Assembly (NCBI RefSeq): GCF_003144245.1
Contig: NW_020289980.1
Location: 186,001 to 250,000, forward strand
Length of the DNA stretch: 64,000 nt
Source: Jaminaea rosea
Taxonomy: Eukaryota; Basidiomycota; Exobasidiomycetes; Microstromatales
Direction: 5' to 3'
Shown here one piece after another: positions 1 through 9,523 of the stretch. The translations under genes and the position numbers were made by a program. The notes beneath the pieces are model-generated. The model was not told where the DNA came from. It ran no database searches and saw only the letters and a list, made by a program, of their open reading frames with translations. Every line of letters begins with the position of its first letter. The stretch's first letter is position 1.

Positions 1-853
1 TCCGGAGGAGCCGGGCAGCTTCTTGAAACTGCATTCTCATATCCACCCAAGGTCGATCACGGAGTTCTCTTACCGATACAACGCTGCGGCTGAAGGAGTT
101 GCACACATCTACCTGTCCTTCCTGCTCAATGGCTCGACGAACAGCGGCGGCAACCCTCAAGCGACGGGCTCAAGCACTGCAACTGCCTCGACGACGGCAG
201 CGGCAGCGGCAGCCGTATCAGCTGCGTCGCACAGCGTACCTCCGCGTGAGACAGGTGCCTCCCACACTACCAATGGCGACGCAACGCTCAATGCCCCCTT
301 CGTCAACGGCCACAACGCGAGTGCGGCCTACTCTACCCACTCGACCCCGAACGCGGCCAATTTCAACCTCGATGGGCTCGCATCCCAACTTCCGGCCTCC
401 TCAACCTCTCCCACTACCCCATCCGGCAACAACGGCGGCGGCAACCCCCCTTCAACCGCCATCCCGCGCACAGCGCGCCAAGTCGAAGTCTCCTCCATCA
501 TCAACGCCTTGTCGTCCTCCGGGATGCGCGGCACTGACATCTCGACGAATGAGATGGCCAAATCACATGGACGCTACCTCATCGGTGGCCGACAACGAGT
601 ACCGCACGAGCGTCTCTTCCGCTTCGAGTTCCCCGAGCGACCGGGGGCCCTTCGCAAATTCTTGACGGGGCTGAATGCAGGGTGGAACATCTCGTTATGG
701 CACTACAGGAATCAGGGGGGTGATACGGCCAAGGTTCTTGTGGGGGTTCAGGTCAAGGAGGAGGAGGGCGAGGAGTTCCAGCGATTCTTGGATGAGCTGG
801 GCTACTGGTGTGTCGAGGAGACGGGCAATGAGGTCGCGATGCGGTTCCTCTAA
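1..853 (+). CDS. ILV1: Threonine deaminase (threonine ammonia-lyase), C-terminal regulatory part, cut by the window edge
   Basis: The enzyme makes 2-oxobutanoate from threonine, the first committed step to isoleucine, in mitochondria. Only the C-terminal regulatory region is here; the reading frame is open from base 2, so the start and the PLP catalytic domain lie upstream of the window. Two ACT-like pieces can be seen. The first has PGSFLKLHSHIHPRSITEFSYRYN-type sequence (bases about 13-130). The second carries AKSHGRYLIGG and FEFPERPGALRKFL, ending in GYWCVEETGNEVAMRFL. Between HIYLSF and VEVSSIINAL, where yeast Ilv1 runs straight on, about 117 Ser/Thr/Ala/Asn-rich residues are inserted (about bases 128-484). 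The stop is TAA at 851-853. The gene converges on the rhodopsin gene. Confidence 0.93.
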   Translation, partial: PEEPGSFLKLHSHIHPRSITEFSYRYNAAAEGVAHIYLSFLLNGSTNSGGNPQATGSSTATASTTAAAAAAVSAASHSVPPRETGASHTTNGDATLNAPFVNGHNASAAYSTHSTPNAANFNLDGLASQLPASSTSPTTPSGNNGGGNPPSTAIPRTARQVEVSSIINALSSSGMRGTDISTNEMAKSHGRYLIGGRQRVPHERLFRFEFPERPGALRKFLTGLNAGWNISLWHYRNQGGDTAKVLVGVQVKEEEGEEFQRFLDELGYWCVEETGNEVAMRFL

Positions 854-1195
854 GCTTGTCAAGGGGTACGGGTTACTCGACTACTGTACGCTTCGATGCT
901 CAATCGCTACGAGTATTTGCTGATCTATGACGACGCGAACGTGGCGCGGATGTGTTTGCATTGCAAGAAAAGGAGCAGGGACGCTCCGCGGAGAGAAAGC
1001 AAAGAGGGAAGTGAGAGTGGGACGAGTGTAGAAAGAGTGAAGCATCACTGGCTTGGTGCCACGATGAGGATGGATAAGGTAGGCGGCGGAGAGGAGGCCA
1101 GGCGACGTTCATGGGGCATCGATGAGACAATGTGCCGTACGTCAGCCCTGGGTATCAAAGGAGAAAAGGGGGTGGGGTCGGACCGTCGCACCAGC
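854..1195. other. Convergent intergenic region (342 nt)
   Basis: This lies between the 3' ends of ILV1 (plus) and the rhodopsin gene (minus). No conserved ORF, tRNA or repeat is visible; it presumably holds both 3' UTRs. Confidence 0.5.
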
Positions 1196-2350
1196 TTATT
1201 GCTGGACGGCAGTGTGGCCCTCCGAGGGAGAGACGCCGTGGCTAGCCTCGTTGATGGCAGGGGCGGCGCCCGTGTTGCCGGTCGTGGGGCCAGTGGTGCT
1301 GTTGGCGGCGGCGCCGTTGTGGTGGCCAGACTCGAGAGCCTTGCCGGAGACGGCATTGTTGACACGGTTGCCGCTCTCCTCCATGTAGGCGGAACGCTTG
1401 CCCGACTGGAGGCCGAGGACATCGTAGTCGAGCTTGCGGAGGCCCCACAAGTGAATGACGGCGAAGACGGGCTTGGCGAGGAGGTCGAGGATACCGTAGA
1501 AGATCATCTCTCCGTCAGGCGAGATCTGGTTGCCACCGTCAGCGAGACCCCATGCGATCGGGTAGAGGAACCAGAGGAAGGTGAGCATAGCCGTACCGCG
1601 GATGTAAGTAGATCCGAGGCTTGCATCGAGCTTCTTGGCCGACGACCAGCCGACGAAGTAGAGGTCGTAGAAGACGAGGAACATGGCGACGCAGCCAAAG
1701 ACGTAGAAGCCCCACTTGTACTGCGACTCGACGAGGGAGCCAATGAGGCCCGTCTCAATCATGATGATGTCCCAGAAGATGACGAGGAAGACGTTGCTCA
1801 ATGGCATGCCCGAGACGAGAAGGAGCTCGAGAAGCAGCAGAGGCGTAGTGATCGTCCAGTCGATGTAGCGTGCGTACCAGATGGAACGAGTGGGCACAAG
1901 ACCGCCGGTGCGCTGAAGGTCGAAGCCATGGAGGAACTCGACTCGTACCGGCGTGGCACCGAGGTCAGCAGCCATGGAGAAGTAGGCAACGCTAGCGGTT
2001 CCCGTGATGGCAGCAGAGAGGTAGACAAAGGCGCGGTGGTGGCGGGGGACGAAGAAGTTGGCGTAGACGAGGATGCCGATCGTGGTGAAGAGCATCACGG
2101 CGAAGACTGTGCGCACGCAGGTGGAAGATAAGGCATCAGCGGGGGATGTCAACATGGTGGATGAGCGAGAGTGGCGTCAAATGAACTTACCTGCCCAGAG
2201 CCAGTCGGTACCGTTCGTGGTGATGTCGATGTCAGCGACGGTGGGGTTGCTGCTGATGCTGGAGCGGGCAGCGAGCCTGGCGGCCATCTTGCGGTCGATG
2301 CCAGCGTTGAGGGCGTCGACGCCCCTGCGAGCGAGGTCTCCTCCGATCAT
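1196..2350 (-). CDS. Retinal-binding microbial (fungal) rhodopsin, probable proton pump or sensor
   Basis: Two exons (2350-2191 and 2106-1196, intron 2107-2190) give 356 residues. The intron splits the codon after TDWLWA, just before the first membrane helix. Seven hydrophobic helices follow. Helix C reads RYIDWTITTPLLLLELL, with D136 at the bacteriorhodopsin Asp85 (proton acceptor) position and E147 at the Asp96 (donor) position, as in Neurospora NOP-1. Helix G reads LDLLAKPVF, with D261 and the retinal-binding K265. All core residues for a light-driven cycle are therefore present, unlike the lysine-less Hsp30/Yro2 group. The roughly 80-residue C-terminal tail is Ser/Gly/Asn/Ala-rich and probably cytosolic. 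The gene is divergent from the carotenoid oxygenase that could supply its retinal. Pumping versus sensing cannot be decided from sequence. Confidence 0.93.
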
Positions 2351-3889
2351 CTTGTAAGCGTTGGCTTGGGTGTATTGGGGTGTGCTTGAGGATGAGGGGT
2401 ATTGGTGCGAAGGGAGGAGCAGAGATAGTCTCGCGAACGAGGGAAGTTTGGTCTGATAGGATCAAGACGAAAGAAAAAGCCGAGTTTGCATCCTGACTTA
2501 TAACGACGTCAACCCAGGCATGCGATGATGACGTTGTGCCCTCTCGGGCGTGGCTCGACGTCGAGGGCAGGACAGGCCGGCGGATCGTTCTTGCATCTGG
2601 CTCACAATCGCGGCGGCGACGGCATGGTTGGCGGGCATGACCACCCAGGGTGTCATCAATCAGCCTCATTGAGCATCGAGCTACAAGCGCATCTAGGGCA
2701 GTCAACGAGTGGAGCTGAAACACAAAGGCGGCAGCTTAGGAGCGGCGCGACGTTTTCTCCGCTCGTGCCGCCGTCTCGCTGGTCGCCGGTTGACGAGAGG
2801 GAGATCGAGATGGACCCTCGCTCGCTCCCTCCTCTGAAGCCACTCTGCGCAAAAGGGACTTTGTGCAGCGAAGCACGGGTCGCCGATCGACGACGAGCGC
2901 GGGCGTGCGCATCCGTCGTCCTCGACCTCGTCGTGCGATCGCGCCGCTGACGTTTCGTTTCTGCGTAACTCCAGCAGGTAGAGAGTGGAGCTGCAGACAA
3001 AGTTGAACGCTTCGCAGGGCTGGCAGGCGAACGAACAGAAATGCGTCCAGGGTCTAGTGGAGCAGTCAAGGTGCGGAATGGCCTAGCCGAGCCAGGGTTC
3101 AGTCAGCGCTGCCCGATGCGAACAGGGCGGGAGCACAACGCTGAGGTCATCACTCAAGAGCCGCCGTCGCCCGATGGCATGACTGCCTTCGAGCCAGAGC
3201 AGCAACTTGAGCAAGCTAACGATGGGCGAGCGACCTTGAGGTGGGAGAGCAGAAGGAGAGCAGAGAGAGAGAAGGCCAAACGAATGCGAATTGAGCCAGG
3301 ACGGGGGGCGGAGCGGGGACGAGAGTGGCCACACATGAAGCTCCACTCGCAGCTCATTTTTCGACAGCCTCGCGCCTCGCACGCTAGCGTGGTATCGGTA
3401 CCACAAGTCAAGCTTGCGCCATGCCTGCCCTCAGCTAGCTCTCTTACGTAGTGAGATCCTCGTCATGTCCTGGCTGTACGGCGTCGAGATTGATTTTTCG
3501 CTTTCGCATTGAATTGAGGCTGGGTGAGTTGGCGGCCTCTTGTTTTCCGCACGGGCTCCTCTGCATCCAGGGTCTTGTCCAAAGTCCATCTCGGCAGTCG
3601 ACGTCATAGGCGGCACGGACAGGCGTTCGGCGTTGGCGACCGTCAATGCGTGGCTTAGGAGCGCGATTCACACAGCTGTGCAGCGAGGGCGGCAAGCGGC
3701 GACAAGACCCTTGTTCGCTCATCGAGATCCGCGGGTCATTTTGTTGTCCATCACCATCCCTTCATCTAAGCTAGCAACGTCTTGCGCATCGCCTTGCTCA
3801 TCAGGTCCTTTGTAACTTGCTCTCAATGTCGACTTGATAATATCCTACAGCGCGCTCGCAACCACACTGCCTCGAGCGCACACAACGGC
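2351..3889. other. Long divergent intergenic region between rhodopsin and carotenoid oxygenase (1.54 kb)
   Basis: This is the longest gene-free stretch in the window. It separates two divergent start codons. The only ORFs are short, of odd composition and resemble no family. It is presumed to hold both promoters and 5' UTRs; the rhodopsin TATA/GACGT cluster is at its left end. No tRNA or mobile element was seen. Confidence 0.5.
2497..2564 (-). promoter_or_regulatory. Candidate core promoter of the rhodopsin gene: TATA box with nearby GACGT (CRE-like) motifs
   Basis: On the minus strand a TATAAG lies at 2502-2497, about 150 nt upstream of the rhodopsin ATG. A palindromic GACGTC sits directly beside it (2505-2510, within TTGACGTCG). 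Further GACGT cores occur at 2530-2534 and inside the palindrome TCGACGTCGA (2555-2564). Three such motifs in 60 nt suggest a bZIP/ATF-CREB type site. Function is inferred from position and motif only. Confidence 0.35.
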
Positions 3890-5956
3890 ATGAAGGGGAT
3901 CACACCGTCTAGCGCCCCGTCACGGCGCTCCTCACCCCGCAATCAACGTCTTCACGCGCAGCATGGCTACCTCTCAGGCAACTACGCCCCCGTGGAGAAG
4001 GAGTCGCCTCTAACACCCTGCCGTATCGTCTCTGGCACGATCCCCGCGGAGCTCGCCGGCGGCCAGTACGTGCGCAATGGGGGCAACCCAATGGCCAACG
4101 CCAACCTCGAGCGCGAAAGCCACTGGTTCGACGGCGACGGAATGCTGCATGGCATCTTCTTTGGCGTCAGCGAGGGAAACCAGATTGCACCCTCTTATGT
4201 CAATCGATACGTTGTCACAGACGTCCTGGCCGGGACGAGCAGCAACGCCACAAGACCTATCCTCCCGTCCATTTCCACCCTCTCCTCGCCGTACGTCTCC
4301 CTCCTCACCATGCTCTATGAGATTCTCCGCTCTCTCGTGCTCTGCCTCTCCACTTGGATCCCTTGGACTTGGTCATTAGCAAGAGGCAAAGGGACTGAGC
4401 GTGTCAGCCGCATCTCTGTGGCCAACACGAGCGTCTATGCGCACGACAGCAAGGTCCTCGCTGGCTGCGAGTCTGGTCCCCCTATGCAGATTATACTTCC
4501 CACCCTGGATACAGCCGGATGGTGGACGGGTGACGAAGGTCGCTCATGGGCCAAAGGACTCGGACCAATGAAGATCTTCCACGAGATGACGACGGCGCAC
4601 CCGCACACGGACATGTCAAACAACGAGCTGTTGCTCTACCACTCTTCCTTCATCGCGCCTTATCTGCGCATCTCGGTCATTCCGCCTCGTCGCTCTCGTC
4701 AGGAGGCCGTCATTGATGCTGTGGTGCCGGGTATGAAGGAGGGGAAGCTCATGCACGACTTTGCTGCATCAAGGACCAGGACGGTGGTGCTGGACTTGCC
4801 ACTCAGCCTTGACCCACGCAACCTGCTCAAGGGCAAGCCCATCGTACACTTTGACGACAAGGCGCCGGTGCGATTTGGCATCTTCCCGCGGAGGGAGCCG
4901 GGAAGGGTCAAGTGGTACGAAGATCCGACGCCAGCTTGCATCTACCACACCGCCAACTGCTGGGATGAGGAGCAGGAACAGCAAGCAGAGAAGGATGGAG
5001 CACAGAGCAATGGTCAAGCGATCAACTTCCTCGCTTGCCGTCTCAACTCGGCCACACTCGTATACTCTGCAGGCAACGTCGTACCACCCGCATCAGCTCG
5101 TGCACCGCACGGCGAAGTCGAGCGCTGCGAGCTCTACTACTGGCGCTTCGAGGACGCTCCTGTAGCCAGCGGTAGCGGCACGACCCACCGCAACATCAAG
5201 CCCGAACCCTCTACTGGACCGCGCATCTCGCACTCCTTCCCCCTCTCCCGCGTCCCCTTCGAATTCCCCACAATCAATCTCTACCACGCGCCTGCGGCCG
5301 GACTAGGCCCCAATCGCTTCATCTACGGCTGCTCGATGCGCGAAGGGTCCTTCGATGCAGGCATGGGCCGCAACTCGGCCAAGATTGACTGTCTGGTGAA
5401 GATGGACGCGCAGAGCCTCGTCAAGAAGGGCAGACGACGTGCGGCTGAAGGAAAGTTGCGCAAGGGGGAGGCTGTTGATGAGCGGAGCATGGTACAGGTG
5501 CTTGCGGATCAGCAGACCCAGCAGGGTGGGAGTGATGACTCCGACATTCGCGTCTTCGAGCTTCCCTCTGGATGGTACGCTCAGGAGACTAGCTTTGTGC
5601 CCCGCGCCAACGCCGAGCGAGAAGACGATGGTTACCTCCTCTTCTTTGCCTTTGACGAAAAGACAGGGCTCGACACGCGAACAGGCATGGCTTTGCCTGA
5701 TGCCAAGTCAGAGTTGTGGATCCTCGATGCCCGTGACATGAAGACGATCGTGGCTCGCATCATGTGTGCGCAGCGCGTGCCGTATGGGCTTCACGGCAAG
5801 TGGTTCACGGCGAAGGAGGTGAGGGATGTGGAGCATCCGCCGGAGGAGATGATCAGGTACCGCACTCTGGGAGGGAATGAAGAGGGATTCAGGGAAGGAG
5901 AGGGAAAGCTGGGACTGGGTGTGCTCAGGAGCTGGTTGCAGAGCATGGTGCCGTAG
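3890..5956 (+). CDS. cco1: Carotenoid cleavage oxygenase (Cco1/CarX type), probably retinal-forming
   Basis: A single exon of 688 residues; the first in-frame ATG is 3890. The RPE65/carotenoid oxygenase family uses a four-histidine Fe(II) centre, and all four motifs are here: H237 (TAHPH), H289 (MHDFAAS), H353 (YHTANCW) and H635 (GLHGKW). The N-terminal family motifs GGQYVRNGGNP and HWFDGDGMLHGI are intact. A hydrophobic stretch around residues 135-165 matches the membrane-facing patch usual in this family. Known fungal members CarX (Fusarium) and Cco1 (Ustilago) cut beta-carotene to retinal. The divergent rhodopsin neighbour supports the same role here, but cleavage position and substrate are inferred. 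Confidence 0.92.
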   Translation: MKGITPSSAPSRRSSPRNQRLHAQHGYLSGNYAPVEKESPLTPCRIVSGTIPAELAGGQYVRNGGNPMANANLERESHWFDGDGMLHGIFFGVSEGNQIAPSYVNRYVVTDVLAGTSSNATRPILPSISTLSSPYVSLLTMLYEILRSLVLCLSTWIPWTWSLARGKGTERVSRISVANTSVYAHDSKVLAGCESGPPMQIILPTLDTAGWWTGDEGRSWAKGLGPMKIFHEMTTAHPHTDMSNNELLLYHSSFIAPYLRISVIPPRRSRQEAVIDAVVPGMKEGKLMHDFAASRTRTVVLDLPLSLDPRNLLKGKPIVHFDDKAPVRFGIFPRREPGRVKWYEDPTPACIYHTANCWDEEQEQQAEKDGAQSNGQAINFLACRLNSATLVYSAGNVVPPASARAPHGEVERCELYYWRFEDAPVASGSGTTHRNIKPEPSTGPRISHSFPLSRVPFEFPTINLYHAPAAGLGPNRFIYGCSMREGSFDAGMGRNSAKIDCLVKMDAQSLVKKGRRRAAEGKLRKGEAVDERSMVQVLADQQTQQGGSDDSDIRVFELPSGWYAQETSFVPRANAEREDDGYLLFFAFDEKTGLDTRTGMALPDAKSELWILDARDMKTIVARIMCAQRVPYGLHGKWFTAKEVRDVEHPPEEMIRYRTLGGNEEGFREGEGKLGLGVLRSWLQSMVP

Positions 5957-6349
5957 GTATGCTGCGCGGCGATGCTTACCGCGGACACGTCGTGTTTTTG
6001 TTCTTTTCATTCTGTCGTTGGACGCATTTTGCAAAAGCCATTGATACCCTGGCAGGAAGGTGCGAAGGACAATGCCAATCCCACTCATTTAGACTAGACC
6101 AGACCAGACCAGACCATCAACGAGTGACTGAGGTGAGCCTGCGTAAGAGCGGACCAAGCTGCTCCACGCTCGCTCGCCCGCCTGCCCGTCCACTCCGTCT
6201 TCGCCCCGCCTCTCCTCTCCGCTCCTGCGTCGAAAATTTGGTCGTCCGGCCGCGAGGGAAGCGCCTGCGTCTGTCTTGGTCCGTTCCTCACCACCTCGAC
6301 GACCAGCATCAACTAATCTTCAACGACCGACACACAGCAGAGAGTGGCA
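5957..6349. other. Intergenic region / RRP14 promoter and 5' UTR (393 nt)
   Basis: It lies between two plus-strand genes. It holds a short AGACC tandem repeat (6091-6115) and, nearer the RRP14 start, pyrimidine-rich sequence of the kind often found before fungal transcription starts. No gene was seen. Confidence 0.45.
6091..6115. repeat. Microsatellite (AGACC)n, about 5 units
   Basis: Four perfect AGACC units are preceded by one AGACT unit, about 235 nt upstream of the RRP14 start codon. Confidence 0.8.
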
Positions 6350-7855
6350 ATGGCGACCACCATGCCCGCCTCATCAGCAACAGCATCATCATCATCATCT
6401 CAGCCCACCCCATCCAGCCTCACTTCTTCCCTGCGCAGCCACAACAGCTCCTTCCTCTCGCTCCTCTCGCTCATCCCTCCGCAATTCTACCTCTCCCAGA
6501 AAGATGAGGATGGCAATGAGGACGAAGAGGAAGGGCTCGATGCGGGTCAAGCGCACAAGTTTATGAAGAACACAAAGAAGGTCAAGAGGGACGATGCGAA
6601 TGAGCGCAAGGAGAGGAAGAGGGCCAAGCTCGATCCTGATAATGTGGCCAAGACCGTTTTGGATGTGCAGGAGGAGAGGAGGAAGGCGGCTGAGCAGATC
6701 GCAGAGGACAGCGATGACGATGATGACGAAAGCGAAGATGAAGAGAAAGAGGAGGACGACGATGACGCAGACGGCGACGAGACGGTCGAGGCTCCCCCAC
6801 GCTCTGCGCCTACGGCAGCCCTCACGCAAAACGACAGCATCACCTCACTCCGTCAGAAGCTGGCACGCCGAATTGCCTCCCTCCAAGCACGCCGCGGTGG
6901 ACCTACAGGCGCAAACGCCGTTGCCATCGGCGAAGACTCAACGATGGACGCAGATGACTCTCTCGACGGCGCTTCATCGGTCGGTGATGGGTCTATGGCC
7001 TCTACTCGGGACGAGCTCTTGGAGGAGCGCAGGAGAAAGCGCGGTGAGATGCGTGACCGCCGTAGGAGGGAGCGAAAGGAGCAAAGGAGGGCAGAGGCGG
7101 CAGCTCAGGCTGGTCAAGCTGATGCTAAGGGCAACAAGGGCAGCAAGACCTCAACAACCAACGCAGCTTCAGGCTCCAAGTCGACTGCAGGTCGATCAGT
7201 AGCTCCTTCCCTTCTCGTCTCAGAGGGAAGCAGCAAGAATTCGCGCACCAACGGCAGCGACTCCGCTCCCACCCTTTCGAGGGATGTCACCTTCTCCAGT
7301 CTCGAGTTCGCAGGCGACTCCGACCCCAACAAGAAGAAGCGAAGAGATAAGAATGCCCTTCCTGCCAACCCTAAGCAAGCCTTGGAGATCCTTCAGAAGC
7401 GCAAGGCCAAGGCGGCAGAGGAGGGCGATCATGACGACAGCGACGCAGCCGAAGCTGCTCGCTGGTCCGCAGCCACCTCTGCCTCCAAGGGCGTCAAGAT
7501 CCGAAACGATGAGGCGCTCCTTCGCAAGAGTGTCGCACGCAAGGAGAAGGCTAAGCAGAAGAGCAGCTCAGCCTGGGCGGAGAGGCGAGAGGACGAGAAG
7601 AAGAAGATTGCGGACAAGGACAGGAAGCGTCAGGAGAACCTGATGGCTAGGCGAGATGCCAAGAAGGGCGGCAAGGGGGGCAAGAAGGGGAAGAGTAGTA
7701 CGACGAAGGGCAAGGGGGCGAAGAGTATGGCCGTAGGGAGCAAGAAGGGGGCTAAGAGTGGCGGAGGAGGAGGAAGGGCAGGTTTTGAAGGCAAGAAGTT
7801 TGGGGGTGGGGGAGGGAAGAAGGCAGGTGGCAGCGGTGGCGGGAAGAGGAAGTAG
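6350..7855 (+). CDS. RRP14: SURF6/Rrp14-like nucleolar ribosome-biogenesis protein
   Basis: A single exon of 501 residues; the ATG at 6350 is the first in frame and has a good context (GGCAATGG). The N-terminus has the SFLSLLSLIPPQFYL motif of the SURF6/Rrp14 N-terminal domain. The middle is acidic (Asp/Glu run around residues 120-145). The C-terminal SURF6 domain (about 320-440) is Lys/Arg-rich and contains GVKIRNDEALLRKSVARKEKAKQKSS followed by AWAERR. The tail is Gly/Lys-rich. In yeast Rrp14 acts in the nucleolus in early 40S and 60S maturation. It converges on the BXI1-like gene. Confidence 0.88.
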   Translation: MATTMPASSATASSSSSQPTPSSLTSSLRSHNSSFLSLLSLIPPQFYLSQKDEDGNEDEEEGLDAGQAHKFMKNTKKVKRDDANERKERKRAKLDPDNVAKTVLDVQEERRKAAEQIAEDSDDDDDESEDEEKEEDDDDADGDETVEAPPRSAPTAALTQNDSITSLRQKLARRIASLQARRGGPTGANAVAIGEDSTMDADDSLDGASSVGDGSMASTRDELLEERRRKRGEMRDRRRRERKEQRRAEAAAQAGQADAKGNKGSKTSTTNAASGSKSTAGRSVAPSLLVSEGSSKNSRTNGSDSAPTLSRDVTFSSLEFAGDSDPNKKKRRDKNALPANPKQALEILQKRKAKAAEEGDHDDSDAAEAARWSAATSASKGVKIRNDEALLRKSVARKEKAKQKSSSAWAERREDEKKKIADKDRKRQENLMARRDAKKGGKGGKKGKSSTTKGKGAKSMAVGSKKGAKSGGGGGRAGFEGKKFGGGGGKKAGGSGGGKRK

Positions 7856-7959
7856 ATGTGACGACATGAAGCATCGAGTCAAATTTGATCATAGCGTATC
7901 AAGAACAACAGAGAGGAGCAAAGCAGAGTGTGTGAAGCGATTGTGGCCGTCTTTCCCGC

Positions 7960-8952
7960 CTAGTCGTCCCGGTTTCCATTGAGGAGTCGCAGGATCGACA
8001 GGAAGAGGTTGATCATGTCGAGGTAGAGCGAGATGACTCCCAGTACCCACTCATCCGGGCTGAGTCGCCTGGTGATCATGTAAGTATCGAAGACGATGTA
8101 GCCCGAGAAGACGAGCGTGCCTGCTCCGGCCATGAGCATATCCACTGTATGGCTGAAAGGCACGAAGAGCTGAACCAGCCCGCCTCCAACGAGGAAGAGG
8201 AGACCACCGAAGAGCCAAGGCGCCATACCGCTGAAGTCTCGCTTGGACTGGAAGGTGTAGAGGGTCAAGCCGAGGAAGACAAAGGTAGTGATGAGCAAGG
8301 CCTGGAGGACTACGTGGCTGTCGACGTAGGAGCAGACTGCGCCGAGGGAGAGGGATTCCAGTAGGGTGAAGAGGCCGAGCAAACCCAAGTTCAGCGGGTG
8401 TGAGTGGCGCTTCCAAAAGAGGAACCCCATGACGATAAGGGAGGCAAAGGATGGAGCGATGAATGCCCATTGGCTGTGAGAATGCAATGGGCTGTCAGCT
8501 TCTGTATGATGGGCCCAAATGGTGACACAAACTGGACTCACTTCTCTCGAACCCAAAGGGAGATGTTCTCCGTGCTCATGATCGCGCCTACGATAGCGGT
8601 TCCCAGTACTTGGATGAAGAGGACCGAATAGATCTGCAGAGGGCCATGTCAGCTATGCGTCCCTGCTGCGTCTCTCCTTGCTAAGCCCACTGACCTTCTT
8701 GAGGAACTGCATCCTGATCTCAGCACTACACTGATCTACGGTGACACCATACTTGAAGTCATCGCTCTCCGCATCCCCATCGGTACGCGGCGCCTCTGGA
8801 TCGAAGCCGTACTCGGGGGCGGCATACCCGGCCGGTGCTGCGCTACCCTCAGCATCGGATTGAGGGATGGCGCTGTAGCCCTTCTTGTTTGCCGGGGCTG
8901 CAGGAGTGTAGGATGGGGGAGCAATTGTGTGCTGCTGCTGAGGGATGGACAT
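7960..8952 (-). CDS. BXI1: BAX inhibitor-1 / TMBIM family membrane protein
   Basis: Three exons (8952-8695, 8633-8542, 8473-7960; introns of 61 and 68 nt) give 287 residues. The Pro/Ala-rich cytosolic N-terminus leads into the family signature FKYGVTVDQCSAEIRMQFLKK, which splices in frame to IYSVLFIQVLGTAIVGA. About seven membrane helices follow, with FDTYMITRR and DEWVLGVISLYLDMINLFLSILRLL at the end, the typical BI-1 C-terminus with its conserved Asp residues. Family members sit in ER, Golgi or vacuolar membranes and act in calcium leak and stress survival. The start is MSIPQQQ; codons upstream in frame (an eight-His run) lack an ATG. Confidence 0.92.
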
Positions 8953-9523
8953 GGTGGGTGTCAAGTGGTGGTGGTGGTGGTGATGGTGGCGAGAAGGAAA
9001 GATGTGAGCCCGTGCGAACACGCACAGCCGCCCCTCGACGCTCGACTCAGCAGACCGAACCGCTTTGGCTCCACCCGCTTGCTTGCTGCAGCGCTGCAGG
9101 GCTGCAGCTCACGTGGCTCAGTCCGACTACCAATGCCTCCCGTGGAGGCAGGCCTCTGTCTGTGCCTTTGCTTCTTGACCATCAACCATCCTTCTGCAAG
9201 CCAGCAAGTGGACCAGGTACAGGCGCAACGCAAGCATGTCAGCGCGACAGCGCTTGAATGCAAAACGACCGGCAAGGCGAGATCCTGGATCACGGGCTCA
9301 GCTGCTCTTGAGCGATCAGGATTTTGAGACGCAGGTGCAGGAGAGGTGAGTGAGCGGAAGGAGCGACCTGCGTTCAAGGTCAAGACCAATTGACTGACAC
9401 CTTCACCTTCGTCCGTTCAGTTTCTCACCTCCGACCACAACGCACGCAGCTATCCGTCAGCTCAGCCTCACCGTCCAGCGACAGCGGGATGGCGACTCCT
9501 TCCGCCTTCCAAGTCTCGCATCT
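8953..9523. other. Divergent intergenic region between BXI1 and the LRR gene
   Basis: 571 nt between two start codons. A GGT/GTG-rich run at about 8965-8990 lies just upstream of the BXI1 ATG. There is no conserved ORF, tRNA or element; it is presumed to be a shared promoter region. Confidence 0.45.

Noticed and set aside
896-2131. 411-residue plus-strand ORF antisense to the rhodopsin gene
   Set aside because: It mirrors the rhodopsin coding strand, has Glu/Val/Gly/Arg-skewed composition and no family likeness; it is a GC-rich shadow frame.
2525-3451. Several 100-140 residue ORFs on both strands in the opsin/oxygenase gap
   Set aside because: Mutually overlapping, Arg/Ser/Pro-rich and without recognisable motifs; typical chance ORFs in GC-rich DNA.
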